64,000 nucleotides of DNA. Source: an uncultured Spirochaetaceae bacterium. Lineage in GTDB: Bacteria > Spirochaetota > Spirochaetia > Treponematales > Treponemataceae. Of the stretch, positions 38,597 to 46,904 are shown in pieces (within the stretch, counting starts at the first letter, position 1; every line of letters begins with the position of its first letter). A model generated the notes under the pieces. It had not been told where the DNA came from. It was given only the letters and a program-made list of their open reading frames with translations, and ran no database searches. The DNA is taken from assembly GCA_902802305.1 (NCBI GenBank), contig CADCLG010000006.1, positions 62,001 to 126,000 on the forward strand, given 5' to 3'. Made by a program: the position numbers and the translations under genes.

Positions 38597-40039
38597 ATGT
38601 TTATATTAAGTCTGTTAAAAATATCATCAATTCTTCTGGCAATTGTCGGAACTTCTTTTATAATTCCAATTGGAGTTGCCCTGGCATGTGGAGAGAACTC
38701 AGTTCTTCTTGCTTTTATTATTCCTATGATTGCAAGCTGGATTCTTCTGCTTTGTGTAAACCTTCCCACAAGAAAAATAAAGTTTACGCTTTCATCCAGA
38801 CATGCCTTTGTCGTTGTTGCATTGGCCTGGGCAATTACCAGCCTTATGGGTTCAATTCCCCTTTATTTTAGCGGCTATTTTTCTTTTATTGACGCTCTTT
38901 TTGAAAGCATAAGCGGTTTTTCTACAACCGGTTCAACAATCCTCAGCGAAATTGAAGTTCTTCCACGTTCCATAAACATGATGCGCTGTTTAACCCACTG
39001 GATTGGCGGTATGGGAATTGTTACACTTACCGTCGCTCTTCTACCGCTGCTTGGTGTGGGAGGTTTCCAGCTGATTAAGGCAGAAACAACAGGTCCCGAA
39101 AAAGGCAAGGTAACTGCAAGAATTACTACCACAGCAAAAGCCTTGTGGATTATTTATTTGAGCTTTACTGTAATTGAAACTATTGCTCTGAAAATTGCCG
39201 GCATGGATTTTATCGATGCACTTTCTCATTCGCTCGCAACGCTGGGGACGGGCGGTTTTTCTACCAGAAATGATTCCATCGGTTCCTACAATTCCGTTGC
39301 AATTGACGTAATCATTACAATCTTTATGTTTTTGTCTGGTGTCAACTTCAGCCTTTTCTATTATCTTTTTACCCGCAAGGTAAACGAAATCAAAGAAAAT
39401 ACAGAGCTTAAAGTTTATGTAGCCATTGTTTTAATTTTTATAACAATAATTACCTGCATTCTTATTCCTTTTTACGGAAGCTTTGCAAAGAGCTTACGTT
39501 ATTCATCCTTTCAGGTTGTTTCGCTGATGAGTACAACCGGTTTTTCTACCGCCGATTTCCTTCAATGGCCTTCAAGTGCGCAGTTCTTTTTGTTCCTGCT
39601 TTTCTTTATGGGCGGTTGTTCCGGTTCAACTTCGGGTGGATTTAAAATAATCCGATGGGTAATTCTTGGTAAAATAGTTTCAAATGAAACAAAAAAAATG
39701 CTTCATCCCCATGGAGTTTTTACAACCAGAGTTAACAATCGTCCAATCAAAAATGAAATAATTACGACTGTCGCTGCTTTTACAACCTTGTATTTTCTTT
39801 TGATTGCCATAACTACTGGAGCAGGCTGTTTTTCGGGCCTTGATTTATTCACTTCCTTTACTGCTGCTCTGACTATGGTTGGTAACGTAGGACCTGCATT
39901 TGGAGCTCTGGGACCAACGGCAAATTACGGGGCTCTGCCAGTTTTGCTTAAATACTGGTATTGTTTTGTAATGTTGGCCGGCCGTCTTGAGCTTTATACA
40001 ATGATAATCTTCTTTTTCCCTAGCTATTGGAAGAAGTAA
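38597..40039 (+). CDS. trkH: Trk potassium uptake channel subunit TrkH
   Basis: 480 residues, with four pore-loop repeats recognisable by their filter-like segments: ISGFSTTGSTI, LATLGTGGFSTRND, VSLMSTTGFSTADF and LTMVGNVGPAFGAL. The intervening helices and CSGSTSGGFKIIR match TrkH. It is the membrane channel for potassium uptake, controlled by the TrkA encoded just upstream. Confidence 0.95.
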   Translation: MFILSLLKISSILLAIVGTSFIIPIGVALACGENSVLLAFIIPMIASWILLLCVNLPTRKIKFTLSSRHAFVVVALAWAITSLMGSIPLYFSGYFSFIDALFESISGFSTTGSTILSEIEVLPRSINMMRCLTHWIGGMGIVTLTVALLPLLGVGGFQLIKAETTGPEKGKVTARITTTAKALWIIYLSFTVIETIALKIAGMDFIDALSHSLATLGTGGFSTRNDSIGSYNSVAIDVIITIFMFLSGVNFSLFYYLFTRKVNEIKENTELKVYVAIVLIFITIITCILIPFYGSFAKSLRYSSFQVVSLMSTTGFSTADFLQWPSSAQFFLFLLFFMGGCSGSTSGGFKIIRWVILGKIVSNETKKMLHPHGVFTTRVNNRPIKNEIITTVAAFTTLYFLLIAITTGAGCFSGLDLFTSFTAALTMVGNVGPAFGALGPTANYGALPVLLKYWYCFVMLAGRLELYTMIIFFFPSYWKK

Positions 40040-40105
40040 AACGTTTTACTAAGAGAAAAATGATTTCCCATAAAATAAAAGTGGTGATATAATATTTTTT
40101 AAGTC

Positions 40106-41584
40106 ATGAATGAGAAGGAATTTTCCTTGCAGAAAGAAGACAAGGAAAAGATTAAATCAGCAGTTAAGTTTCACAACCCAATGGAGATAACTTCCTATAC
40201 TTTGCCCAAAAATATGGAAGTTTATATTCAGGAAGTTCTTGGTGAATTTTTAATGGAATGTCACCAGGAGCACATGATTGATTATTTAAAATTCTGTGTT
40301 GATGAGCTTCTGAACAACTCCAAAAAGGCTAATACCAAGCGAATCTATTTTAAAGAAAAAAATCTCGACATAAACGATGAGCAGGACTACAACGAAGGCA
40401 TGATGTTCTTTAAGGACGAAACCCTCTTGAATATCGACCACTATCTTGAAGAACAGAAAAAAGCCGGACTTTACATCAAGCTTATTCTCAAAAAAGAAGA
40501 AGATTTTATTACAATAGAAGTTAGAAACAATTGTGCCCTTACAAAGTTTGAAAAAGACCGAATTGATGAAAAAATTGACCTTGCAATGCATTACAGCAAT
40601 ATTTCTGATGTTTTTGCAAATGTTCTTGACCAGACAGAAGGTGCGGGACTTGGAATTATTATCATCATTTTAATGCTGCAAAAAATTGGTCTTTCAAAAG
40701 ATAATTATCATATTATTTCAAATGATTCAGAAACAATCACAAGAATTGAACTGCCTTTGAATAAGGATATTCAAAATCAGATAAATGAGGTTTCAAAAGT
40801 TTTTGCCCAAAAGCAAAAGTCAATTCCAGTATTTGATTCTTCCTTTGAGCAGCTGCAAACTCTTTTAAATGACCCGTCTGTTACAGAAACTCAGATAACT
40901 GATTTTTTTACAAAGGAACCGACCTGTGCCTTCCTTCTTCTATCTGAATCATGTAAAGAACACAAAGATTGTGCCTGTGTTATACGTGCGGTAAAGCTGC
41001 TTGGGCTTGATAAAATCAGACAGATTTTTACTCCCGATAACGAAAAAATACGAATTATTCCGGTAACAGAGCAGCTTAAAAAGCTTTGGAAACATGATTA
41101 TCATGTCGCATTTATTGCCTACAATCTTATTGAAAACTTTCCGCCGAAATCTTCTCTTGCAAAAGAAAATCTTTTTACAATTGCTCTTATTCATAACATA
41201 GAAAACCTTCTTATTGCCGTGACTACGCCGGAAGAAAAGGCAGAAGTTATGCAGGAATGTCTTGATCGGAATATTCCAGAAGCGGTTGTCGAACTTTTTT
41301 ATACCGAAAACTGCTTTTATAAATATGATAATCTTATTTCTGAACGATGGGGACAGTCGCCTCTTGTTAATGCCGCTTTTTCTTATCTTTATAACAAAGA
41401 GACTTCAGAAGCAATTAAGGAAATTGTAAATTATATTTACTTTGCTGACATAATTCAGTGTTACAAAGAAAAGAGCGTTGATTATTATCAGATTAATAGA
41501 AACATTCTGGACACATTTGGAATCGATTCTGAATCAAAACTGCTTTACATTATAAAGCAGATAGATTCCATTCTTAAAGACTAG
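40106..41584 (+). CDS. HATPase-HDOD fusion signalling protein
   Basis: 492 residues. The N-terminal half (about 1-220) looks like a histidine-kinase-type ATPase domain: an N box CVDELLNNSKKAN and a G box TEGAGLGIIIIIL. There is no visible dimerisation or phospho-acceptor histidine domain, so it may resemble a serine-kinase/anti-sigma type ATPase. The C-terminal half (about 225-480) resembles an HDOD domain (LWKHDYHVAFIAYNLI, then FTIALIHNIENLL). HDOD modules lack HD hydrolase activity and act in signalling. It probably acts in cytoplasmic regulation. TATAAT lies at 40088-40093 and no Shine-Dalgarno is visible. Confidence 0.65.
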   Translation: MNEKEFSLQKEDKEKIKSAVKFHNPMEITSYTLPKNMEVYIQEVLGEFLMECHQEHMIDYLKFCVDELLNNSKKANTKRIYFKEKNLDINDEQDYNEGMMFFKDETLLNIDHYLEEQKKAGLYIKLILKKEEDFITIEVRNNCALTKFEKDRIDEKIDLAMHYSNISDVFANVLDQTEGAGLGIIIIILMLQKIGLSKDNYHIISNDSETITRIELPLNKDIQNQINEVSKVFAQKQKSIPVFDSSFEQLQTLLNDPSVTETQITDFFTKEPTCAFLLLSESCKEHKDCACVIRAVKLLGLDKIRQIFTPDNEKIRIIPVTEQLKKLWKHDYHVAFIAYNLIENFPPKSSLAKENLFTIALIHNIENLLIAVTTPEEKAEVMQECLDRNIPEAVVELFYTENCFYKYDNLISERWGQSPLVNAAFSYLYNKETSEAIKEIVNYIYFADIIQCYKEKSVDYYQINRNILDTFGIDSESKLLYIIKQIDSILKD

Positions 41585-41600
41585 GCAAGTTTTAAAAATC

Positions 41601-42428
41601 TTACTTTGCTTTTTCCAGAGCTTCAACCCATTTTTGCATGAGTATTCCAAAGGCAACCCCAACATTCAAAGAGGCTTTTAGTCCTTTCATCGGAATAGTA
41701 ACTCTTCCGTAAGTCGCTCTTTTTAAAGCTTCCGGGCTTACACCCAATTCTTCCGAACCAATTATGCAGATTCCTTTTTGCGGAAAATCAAAGTCATTTA
41801 TATCTGTTCCACCTGTTTCCAGGGCAAAAACAGGAATATCATCTGGCAGCTGGTCAAGACTTTTCTGTTCATAGCCAAGAGTTTCAATACAGCCCATTCC
41901 ACTTCTTATTGCCCTCTGCTGATTTGGGTCTGTACAACAGGGAGAAATGTAAACCTTTTCTATTCCCATTGCTTCTGCCGTCCTGAAAATTGAGCCTACA
42001 TTAAAAGGCGAACGAATATCTTCGGCATAAACGGCTGTTCCCGGATAAAAATCTCGTTTTCTAACCACACCATTTTCATCTGTTGGAGCCGCATGGGGAG
42101 CAATTACTAAATCCCATTCAGCAGGAAAGCTTCCAAGTATTGAAAGAAGACAGTTTCGGGCGTAATTACACAGCCTGAGTTCGTCAACTGGATTTTCAGA
42201 CAAAAGCCTGAGGATTTCGGCCCTTGCTTCTTCTGAAAGTTTAGGGTCTTTTAGAAAAAGCTCGGTAATTTTTTTTATATAATCAGAGCGGGGAATATTC
42301 TTAAAATTATATTCGGTACCTTTTTCGGCAATTCCCAGAATGTCGCGTTCAAGAGCACCGTAAGTAAGTGCCAGCTTGCGTCTTTTCTGTCCGCCTTCGA
42401 GTTGGAATAGTTTTGATGGTTCAATCAT
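41601..42428 (-). CDS. SpoU/TrmH family RNA 2'-O-methyltransferase
   Basis: 275 residues. The C-terminal SPOUT domain has the three family motifs: EDIRSPFNVGSIFRTAEAMG, ICIIGSEELGVSPEAL and IPMKGLKASLNVGVAFGILM. The N-terminal part is helical and probably binds RNA. It methylates a ribose in rRNA or tRNA using S-adenosylmethionine; the exact target cannot be read from sequence. Its start lies 3 nt after the stop of the upstream Fe-ADH-like gene, so the two are co-transcribed. Confidence 0.88.
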   Translation of the reverse strand: MIEPSKLFQLEGGQKRRKLALTYGALERDILGIAEKGTEYNFKNIPRSDYIKKITELFLKDPKLSEEARAEILRLLSENPVDELRLCNYARNCLLSILGSFPAEWDLVIAPHAAPTDENGVVRKRDFYPGTAVYAEDIRSPFNVGSIFRTAEAMGIEKVYISPCCTDPNQQRAIRSGMGCIETLGYEQKSLDQLPDDIPVFALETGGTDINDFDFPQKGICIIGSEELGVSPEALKRATYGRVTIPMKGLKASLNVGVAFGILMQKWVEALEKAK

Positions 42429-42431
42429 TTT

Positions 42432-43580
42432 TTAGTAAGCCTGCTTAATAAAATCAAAAATATCATCAGTAGACATGCTGCGTGGAAGTTTGTTGACAAT
42501 ATCGTTCTGGCTGACATCATCTACGGCAAGAGACAACTGCTCAATTGTAAGCTTTACGTCCTTTAATCTTGCAGGCAGATTTGCCTTTGCAATTCTCTGG
42601 CGGATATTATCAACCAGCGCTTTTGAAGCATCCTGTCCTTTTACGTCTTCTGGAACAATCCTCATAATGTGGGCAAGTTTTTCCAGTCGCGCACTTTTAA
42701 AAGTTAATGCATCTTCTACTGCATAAGGGAATATTATAGACGAAATTAAAGCTTTGTTAAGGTTGTAGCGGGAATTAATTGTCATAGAAAGCATAGAGCT
42801 TAAACCCAGTGAACTGGAAGCACTTGCAAGGGAAATCATTGTTCCAGCCTGAGATAAAAGCACTTCTTCTGGTGTGGTAATCTCAAGGGTAGGGGAACCG
42901 TCCAAAGCATAAGCTAAAAGTTCAAGGCCCTTTTCTACAAACATATCGCTGAAAAAGTTTGCCTTTTGTGAAAGATAAGCTTCAACACCTTCGTTCATTA
43001 AATCTATTGCCAGACTTGACTTCTGATTTTCGGTCAGTGATAAAGTCAGATTCGGGTCAATAAGTGCCAGCTTGCAGAGATTATGCTGAACCTTCATTAT
43101 TTTAAGCTGCTTAAATCTTGAATCTGTAACAGGAACTTCATTTGTAAAAATATAAGGCATTTTGTAGGTTGTAGGAACGCAAATGCAAGGAATAGGAGCT
43201 GTCGTTGGAAATGCGCCGTCTACAAAAGTATAAAAATCATGAATCTCATTATAAAAAGCGGCTACAAGACGGCCAACATTCAGAGCCTTTGTACCGCCAA
43301 CAGCAATAATTCCGTGAACATGTCCTTCTTTAGCAAGAGACAGTGCTCTTTGAATAGTTTTTGTATTTGCACCTTCTGTAATTTCGTTAAAAATAAAAAT
43401 ATCGATTTTTCTGTCGTTCAGAGATTGGACTACATTTTCCTGTATTTTCATTTCATTCAGCACCGGGTCGATTATGAGCATAAATCTTGTTCCCCATTCT
43501 TTTACCTGCTGGCCCAGTCTGCTTAAAGTGTAGGAGCCTAATACGACATTTGGTGAAATCCTAAAAATAAAATCTGACAT
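42432..43580 (-). CDS. Iron-containing alcohol dehydrogenase fold protein lacking metal ligands
   Basis: 382 residues, matching group III Fe-ADH length and layout: N-terminal nucleotide fold, IIAVGGTKALNVGR at the position of the GGGS dinucleotide motif, PCICVPTT, ALIDPNLTLSLTENQ, then a helical domain. In active enzymes the metal is held by an aspartate and three histidines. Here the aspartate remains (D193) but the following histidine position is E197, and no histidine at all occurs in the 240-290 region that normally holds the other two. The GGGS motif is also altered to GGTK. It may be a pseudoenzyme or have a new role. It is co-transcribed with a SpoU methyltransferase gene. Confidence 0.75.
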   Translation of the reverse strand: MSDFIFRISPNVVLGSYTLSRLGQQVKEWGTRFMLIIDPVLNEMKIQENVVQSLNDRKIDIFIFNEITEGANTKTIQRALSLAKEGHVHGIIAVGGTKALNVGRLVAAFYNEIHDFYTFVDGAFPTTAPIPCICVPTTYKMPYIFTNEVPVTDSRFKQLKIMKVQHNLCKLALIDPNLTLSLTENQKSSLAIDLMNEGVEAYLSQKANFFSDMFVEKGLELLAYALDGSPTLEITTPEEVLLSQAGTMISLASASSSLGLSSMLSMTINSRYNLNKALISSIIFPYAVEDALTFKSARLEKLAHIMRIVPEDVKGQDASKALVDNIRQRIAKANLPARLKDVKLTIEQLSLAVDDVSQNDIVNKLPRSMSTDDIFDFIKQAY

Positions 43581-43660
43581 TCTTATTCCCCTTTTTGCAA
43601 TTTATTTTATCTGCTGATGATATTCTACTGATATTCTACAAAATTCCTGCAACTTTATTA

Positions 43661-43696
43661 ATAAAAAAAAGACGGAACAATCTTAATTTCCGCCTT
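43661..43696 (-). terminator. Terminator of the rsmI-flgM unit
   Basis: Read on the minus strand, AAGGCGGAA pairs with TTCCGTCTT (nine pairs, one G-T), followed by TTTTTT. It lies 44 nt after the flgM stop codon. Confidence 0.8.
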
Positions 43697-43739
43697 TTCT
43701 TGAGAATTTAGACAACCGAAATCTAAAACAGTTAGAAAA

Positions 43740-44027
43740 TTAAAGACCGATGCTGGTCAAGAATTTTTCTGCTGTTGACTTAATTACTGCATCACTTAAA
43801 TAGGACGGATCCTTAATCTTAGCTTTAATTTCTGCTATGCGATCGGCACGTACATTAGGAGTTTCTGCAGCTACCTTTTCAAGGTAGTAAGCCTCTGCTT
43901 TTTCAAGAGCTTCTTTTGAAACATGAATAGAATCTGCGTTGTTAGATACTTTAGCAGAGTTTTCTGTTTTTCGGAGATTCTGAACATTGTTCAGAGAGTT
44001 AATACTGTTTACACCATTTATCATCAT
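43740..44027 (-). CDS. flgM: Anti-sigma-28 factor FlgM
   Basis: 95 residues. FlgM binds the flagellar sigma factor FliA until the hook is finished and FlgM is exported. The N-terminal half is Asn/Ser rich and looks disordered. The C-terminal half carries the family pattern DSIHVSKEALEKAEAYYLEK followed by RADRIAEIKAKIKDPSYLSDAVIKSTAEKFL. GAGGTAGGA lies before two successive ATG codons; the first is taken here. It follows rsmI by 21 nt and no other flagellar gene is near, so its expression appears tied to rsmI. Confidence 0.88.
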   Translation of the reverse strand: MMINGVNSINSLNNVQNLRKTENSAKVSNNADSIHVSKEALEKAEAYYLEKVAAETPNVRADRIAEIKAKIKDPSYLSDAVIKSTAEKFLTSIGL

Positions 44028-44048
44028 TACGTCCTACCTCTCTACCTT

Positions 44049-44756
44049 TTAATTATCGGCAGATTCATCAGAAAGTTGAATATTTTTTGTTCCAGAAATA
44101 AAAACGGCAAATTCACCTTTAATTGAATTCCGTTCCGAATAATCCTTTAGCAGTTCTGCAGCGGTCCCACTGGTAATTTCTTCATGCAGCTTTGTGAGTT
44201 CACGGCCAACCACTATGCGTCTGTTACTATCTATATCGGCAAGGTCAGATAAAAGTTTAGTAATTCTGAAAGGAGATTCATAAATAATTACAGCATCTCC
44301 AGTTGCAAGTAATTCCTTTAATCTGCTTCTGCGTCTTCCAGGTTTAGGTGAAAGAAATCCTTCAAAAATTAAAGTTTTTCCGCCTGTTCCTGCTGCACTT
44401 ACCAAAGTAGAAAAAGCAGTCGGCCCCGGTATAGGAACAATTGTATGATTTGCTGCTCTAACAACATCTACAAGAACTGCTCCCGGATCACTAATTCCAG
44501 GGGTTCCTGCATCACTGGCATAAGCAACCGAATGACCTTCATCCAAAAGCTTTACAATTTTTTCACCAGCAATTTTTTCATTCTGAGCCCTACAGGAAAT
44601 AAGCGGCTTTTTGATTTCAAAATGATTCAAAAGCTGCAAGGTATGACGGGTATCTTCGCAAGCAATAAAATCAACTTTTTTAAAAGTCTCTATCGCCCTA
44701 AAGGTAATGTCATCCAGGTTTCCGATAGGAGTTCCTACAATATACAGTTCAGACAC
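44049..44756 (-). CDS. rsmI: 16S rRNA (cytidine1402-2'-O)-methyltransferase
   Basis: 235 residues. It methylates the 2'-OH of C1402 in the decoding centre of 16S rRNA. The RsmI signature is complete: LYIVGTPIGNLDDITFRAIE, ACEDTRHT, YASDAGTPGISDPG, PIPGPTAFSTLVSAAG and IYESPFRITKLL. The start codon is GTG at 44756. TATAAT lies 6 nt before it and TTGTTT 17 bp further upstream, so the message probably begins at the GTG. It is the first gene of an rsmI-flgM unit. Confidence 0.95.
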   Translation of the reverse strand: MSELYIVGTPIGNLDDITFRAIETFKKVDFIACEDTRHTLQLLNHFEIKKPLISCRAQNEKIAGEKIVKLLDEGHSVAYASDAGTPGISDPGAVLVDVVRAANHTIVPIPGPTAFSTLVSAAGTGGKTLIFEGFLSPKPGRRRSRLKELLATGDAVIIYESPFRITKLLSDLADIDSNRRIVVGRELTKLHEEITSGTAAELLKDYSERNSIKGEFAVFISGTKNIQLSDESADN

Positions 44757-44762
44757 ATTATT

Positions 44763-44791
44763 ATTATAATGCTAAAGAGGATATGAAACAA
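44763..44791 (-). promoter_or_regulatory. Leaderless promoter of rsmI
   Basis: On the minus strand TTGTTT, a 17-bp spacer, TATAAT, 6 nt and then GTG. No Shine-Dalgarno fits between -10 box and start codon. Confidence 0.75.
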
Positions 44792-44832
44792 GAGGATTTT
44801 TATTTGATTTTTATTCGAGTTATTTGATTTTT

Positions 44833-45564
44833 TTATTTGAACAGAGAAAAACCAGTTGGGATTTTCGCGCCGGCTTTTACCCAGTTTCCGGCCTGTTTTG
44901 CAGTCTGATGGTTTTTCATGTTTTTGATTGTGTCAATTCCCTGTGCCGTCCATTCTGCAAGTGCTTTTTCGCTGGAGAAAAGCTCGTTAGAAGGCTCACA
45001 TTTTGCAAGCAGAACTGAAAGATAAGAACGTTCTCCCACCAGGGTTGAAATGTTTTGTGCCAGAGAAATAAAGGCCTGCTGTGCCGCATTTACTATGTTG
45101 CTTGACGGGTGCATGTTTACATTTTTACTTCCAAAATGAGCAATTTCGTATTTTGAAGGATAAGTTTTTACAAGGAAAACTATCACAGTTTCTTCTTTTT
45201 TTTGTTCAAGTCTGAATAAAAGCTCACTCAAAAAGAACTGATAACTGTTTATCATTGCATCCACAGACATTGTTATATTTTCTGCACGATCAGAATCGAA
45301 CTTTTGTGCGTAGTATTGACTGTCAAAGTATATGATGTATTCATTTGTTGCGGGCAATTTAGTTTCATTTTTTATGAGAAGAGCCCGGGAAGAAATTGCA
45401 GAAGCCTTGTTCCAGCTTGTAGAAAAAATATTTTCTGCTTCAAAATCTGCAATTTTATTATCATCTTTAGAGGTTGTAAAAATCTTACGGCCATTTTTAG
45501 AAAGGGATTCAGCAAAATCAAGACAATCAGGCAGTTCCTTGCCAATCAACAAAAGCTCACTCAT
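44833..45564 (-). CDS. Hypothetical protein, SDR/Rossmann-like
   Basis: 243 residues; family not recognised with confidence. The beginning (MSELLLIGKELPDCLDFAESLSKNGRKIF) has the beta-alpha-beta rhythm of a short-chain dehydrogenase. A central FFLSELLFRLEQKKEETVIVFLV helix and strand and a SSNIVNAAQQAFISLAQNISTLV helix also fit that fold. The glycine-rich nucleotide motif and a Tyr-x-x-x-Lys pair are absent, so catalysis as an SDR is unlikely. It is divergent from the dicarboxylate symporter across a 43-bp palindrome. Confidence 0.6.
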   Translation of the reverse strand: MSELLLIGKELPDCLDFAESLSKNGRKIFTTSKDDNKIADFEAENIFSTSWNKASAISSRALLIKNETKLPATNEYIIYFDSQYYAQKFDSDRAENITMSVDAMINSYQFFLSELLFRLEQKKEETVIVFLVKTYPSKYEIAHFGSKNVNMHPSSNIVNAAQQAFISLAQNISTLVGERSYLSVLLAKCEPSNELFSSEKALAEWTAQGIDTIKNMKNHQTAKQAGNWVKAGAKIPTGFSLFK

Positions 45565-45571
45565 AAATCTT

Positions 45572-45614
45572 ATTATAACATACTATAGAATGTGATTCTA
45601 TAGTATGTTATAAT
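45572..45614. promoter_or_regulatory. 43-bp perfect palindrome with divergent -10 boxes
   Basis: Perfect 20-bp arms (45572-45591 and 45595-45614) around a 3-bp centre fill almost the whole 56-bp gap between two divergent start codons. Each outer end is TATAAT read outward, 6-7 nt before the ATG on its side (45564 minus, 45621 plus). The sequence may be a symmetric divergent promoter plus operator, or a terminator-like cruciform. Confidence 0.65.
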
Positions 45615-45620
45615 GACAGA

Positions 45621-46850
45621 ATGAAAGTTTGGATAAAATATTTAATTGGTATTGCATTAGGTGTGATAACGGCTCTTGTTCTTCCTGTAGATAATCCAAC
45701 CGGAGCGGCTATCCTTTCGTTAATAACAGACTTTGTCGTAAGATTCGGCGATTATCTGGTAATTCTTCTGATTTTTTCTACGACAGCCGTCGCAATCAAC
45801 AAACTTAGATTATCTAAGCTTATATTAAAAAGCACTTTATGGACCTTCCTTATTATTATAGTTTCTTCATTGCTGCTTACTATTATTGGAACTGCTTCAA
45901 TCATCCTTGTAAAACTTCCTAGAATCCCTATTACAATTGATACTGCTACCGAAATAACAAGCGTAAATGCAAAAGAACTGATTTTATCTCTTTTTTCAAT
46001 TTCTACCATTGATATTCTGCATGAAGGCTCTTATGTTCTTTTTGCCTTTTTATTCGGCGGCTTAATCGGTTGGGAAAGTGCTTCAGACCAGATTACCTTT
46101 AAGCCTGTATCTTCCCTTGCAGATTCTTTTTCAAAGCTTTTTTATAACATCGCAACCTTCTTTACAGAAATCATGGCTGTCCTCATAATTGCAACCGTAT
46201 GTGCCTGGACAATAATGTTCCGCTCTGTGATTGCAAACGGCATTTATACTCCAATAATTTTGATGTTCCTGGTAGACCTGGTTATTGTTGTAGGAATTAT
46301 TTATCCAGTTATCATACGATATGTATGTCACGACCCACATCCCTACCGCGTGTTATATGCCAGCCTTGCACCAATGATGCTTTCTTTTGTAAGCGGGGAC
46401 TCAACTCTTTCTTTGTCATTGATTTTCAGACACGGAAAAGAAAGTCTTGGAATAAGAAGGCGCTGTAACGGTTTTACTTATCCTCTCTTTGCTATTTTCT
46501 CAAGAGGCGGTTCTGCTTTGGTAAGTACAATCTGTTTCTTTTTAATTCTGCGTTCTTATTCAAGCTTGAGTATTTCTGTTGGTGATATTTTCTTTGTTTC
46601 TCTGCTTGCTTTTGGACTTTCCTTCCTTCTTGGTGGATTTCCTTCTGGAGGAGCCTTTATTCTTCTGACAATTCTCTGCGAACGCTACGGAAAAGGCTTT
46701 GAAACCAGCTTCCTGCTTTTAAAACCTGCGGCTGTAATAATCTGTTCTTTTGCAGCTCTTTTTGATACGGCAACAGCAATGTTCGGAAGTTATATTGTGG
46801 CAGTAAAAACAAAGACAGTAGAGCATCACAAAATACAACATTTTATTTAA
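45621..46850 (+). CDS. Dicarboxylate/amino acid:cation symporter (DAACS)
   Basis: 409 residues of an inner-membrane secondary transporter of the glutamate/dicarboxylate family. Membrane helices start at WIKYLIGIALGVITALVLPV. Family signatures include VSGDSTLSLSLIFRH (serine-rich re-entrant region), AIFSRGGSALVSTICFFL, LGGFPSGGAFILLTILCERYG and FDTATAMFGSYIVAV (the conserved substrate-site helix). The ion and substrate cannot be specified. The start has no Shine-Dalgarno and lies 6 nt after a TATAAT in the divergent palindrome. Confidence 0.88.
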   Translation: MKVWIKYLIGIALGVITALVLPVDNPTGAAILSLITDFVVRFGDYLVILLIFSTTAVAINKLRLSKLILKSTLWTFLIIIVSSLLLTIIGTASIILVKLPRIPITIDTATEITSVNAKELILSLFSISTIDILHEGSYVLFAFLFGGLIGWESASDQITFKPVSSLADSFSKLFYNIATFFTEIMAVLIIATVCAWTIMFRSVIANGIYTPIILMFLVDLVIVVGIIYPVIIRYVCHDPHPYRVLYASLAPMMLSFVSGDSTLSLSLIFRHGKESLGIRRRCNGFTYPLFAIFSRGGSALVSTICFFLILRSYSSLSISVGDIFFVSLLAFGLSFLLGGFPSGGAFILLTILCERYGKGFETSFLLLKPAAVIICSFAALFDTATAMFGSYIVAVKTKTVEHHKIQHFI

Positions 46851-46857
46851 AATTTTT

Positions 46858-46886
46858 TTAGACTTTTTCAAATCTTATAGTATAAT
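46858..46886 (+). promoter_or_regulatory. Promoter of the PilZ-like gene
   Basis: TTAGAC (46858-46863), a 17-bp spacer and TATAAT (46881-46886). An AGAGG Shine-Dalgarno (46894-46898) follows, 6 nt before the TTG start at 46905, leaving a leader of roughly 12 nt. Confidence 0.65.
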
Positions 46887-46904
46887 ATTTTCGAGAGGTC
46901 TTCT

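Noticed and set aside
40106..41584. Ordinary two-component histidine kinase
   Set aside because: No membrane segment, sensor domain or phospho-acceptor histidine helix is visible, and no response regulator gene is adjacent.
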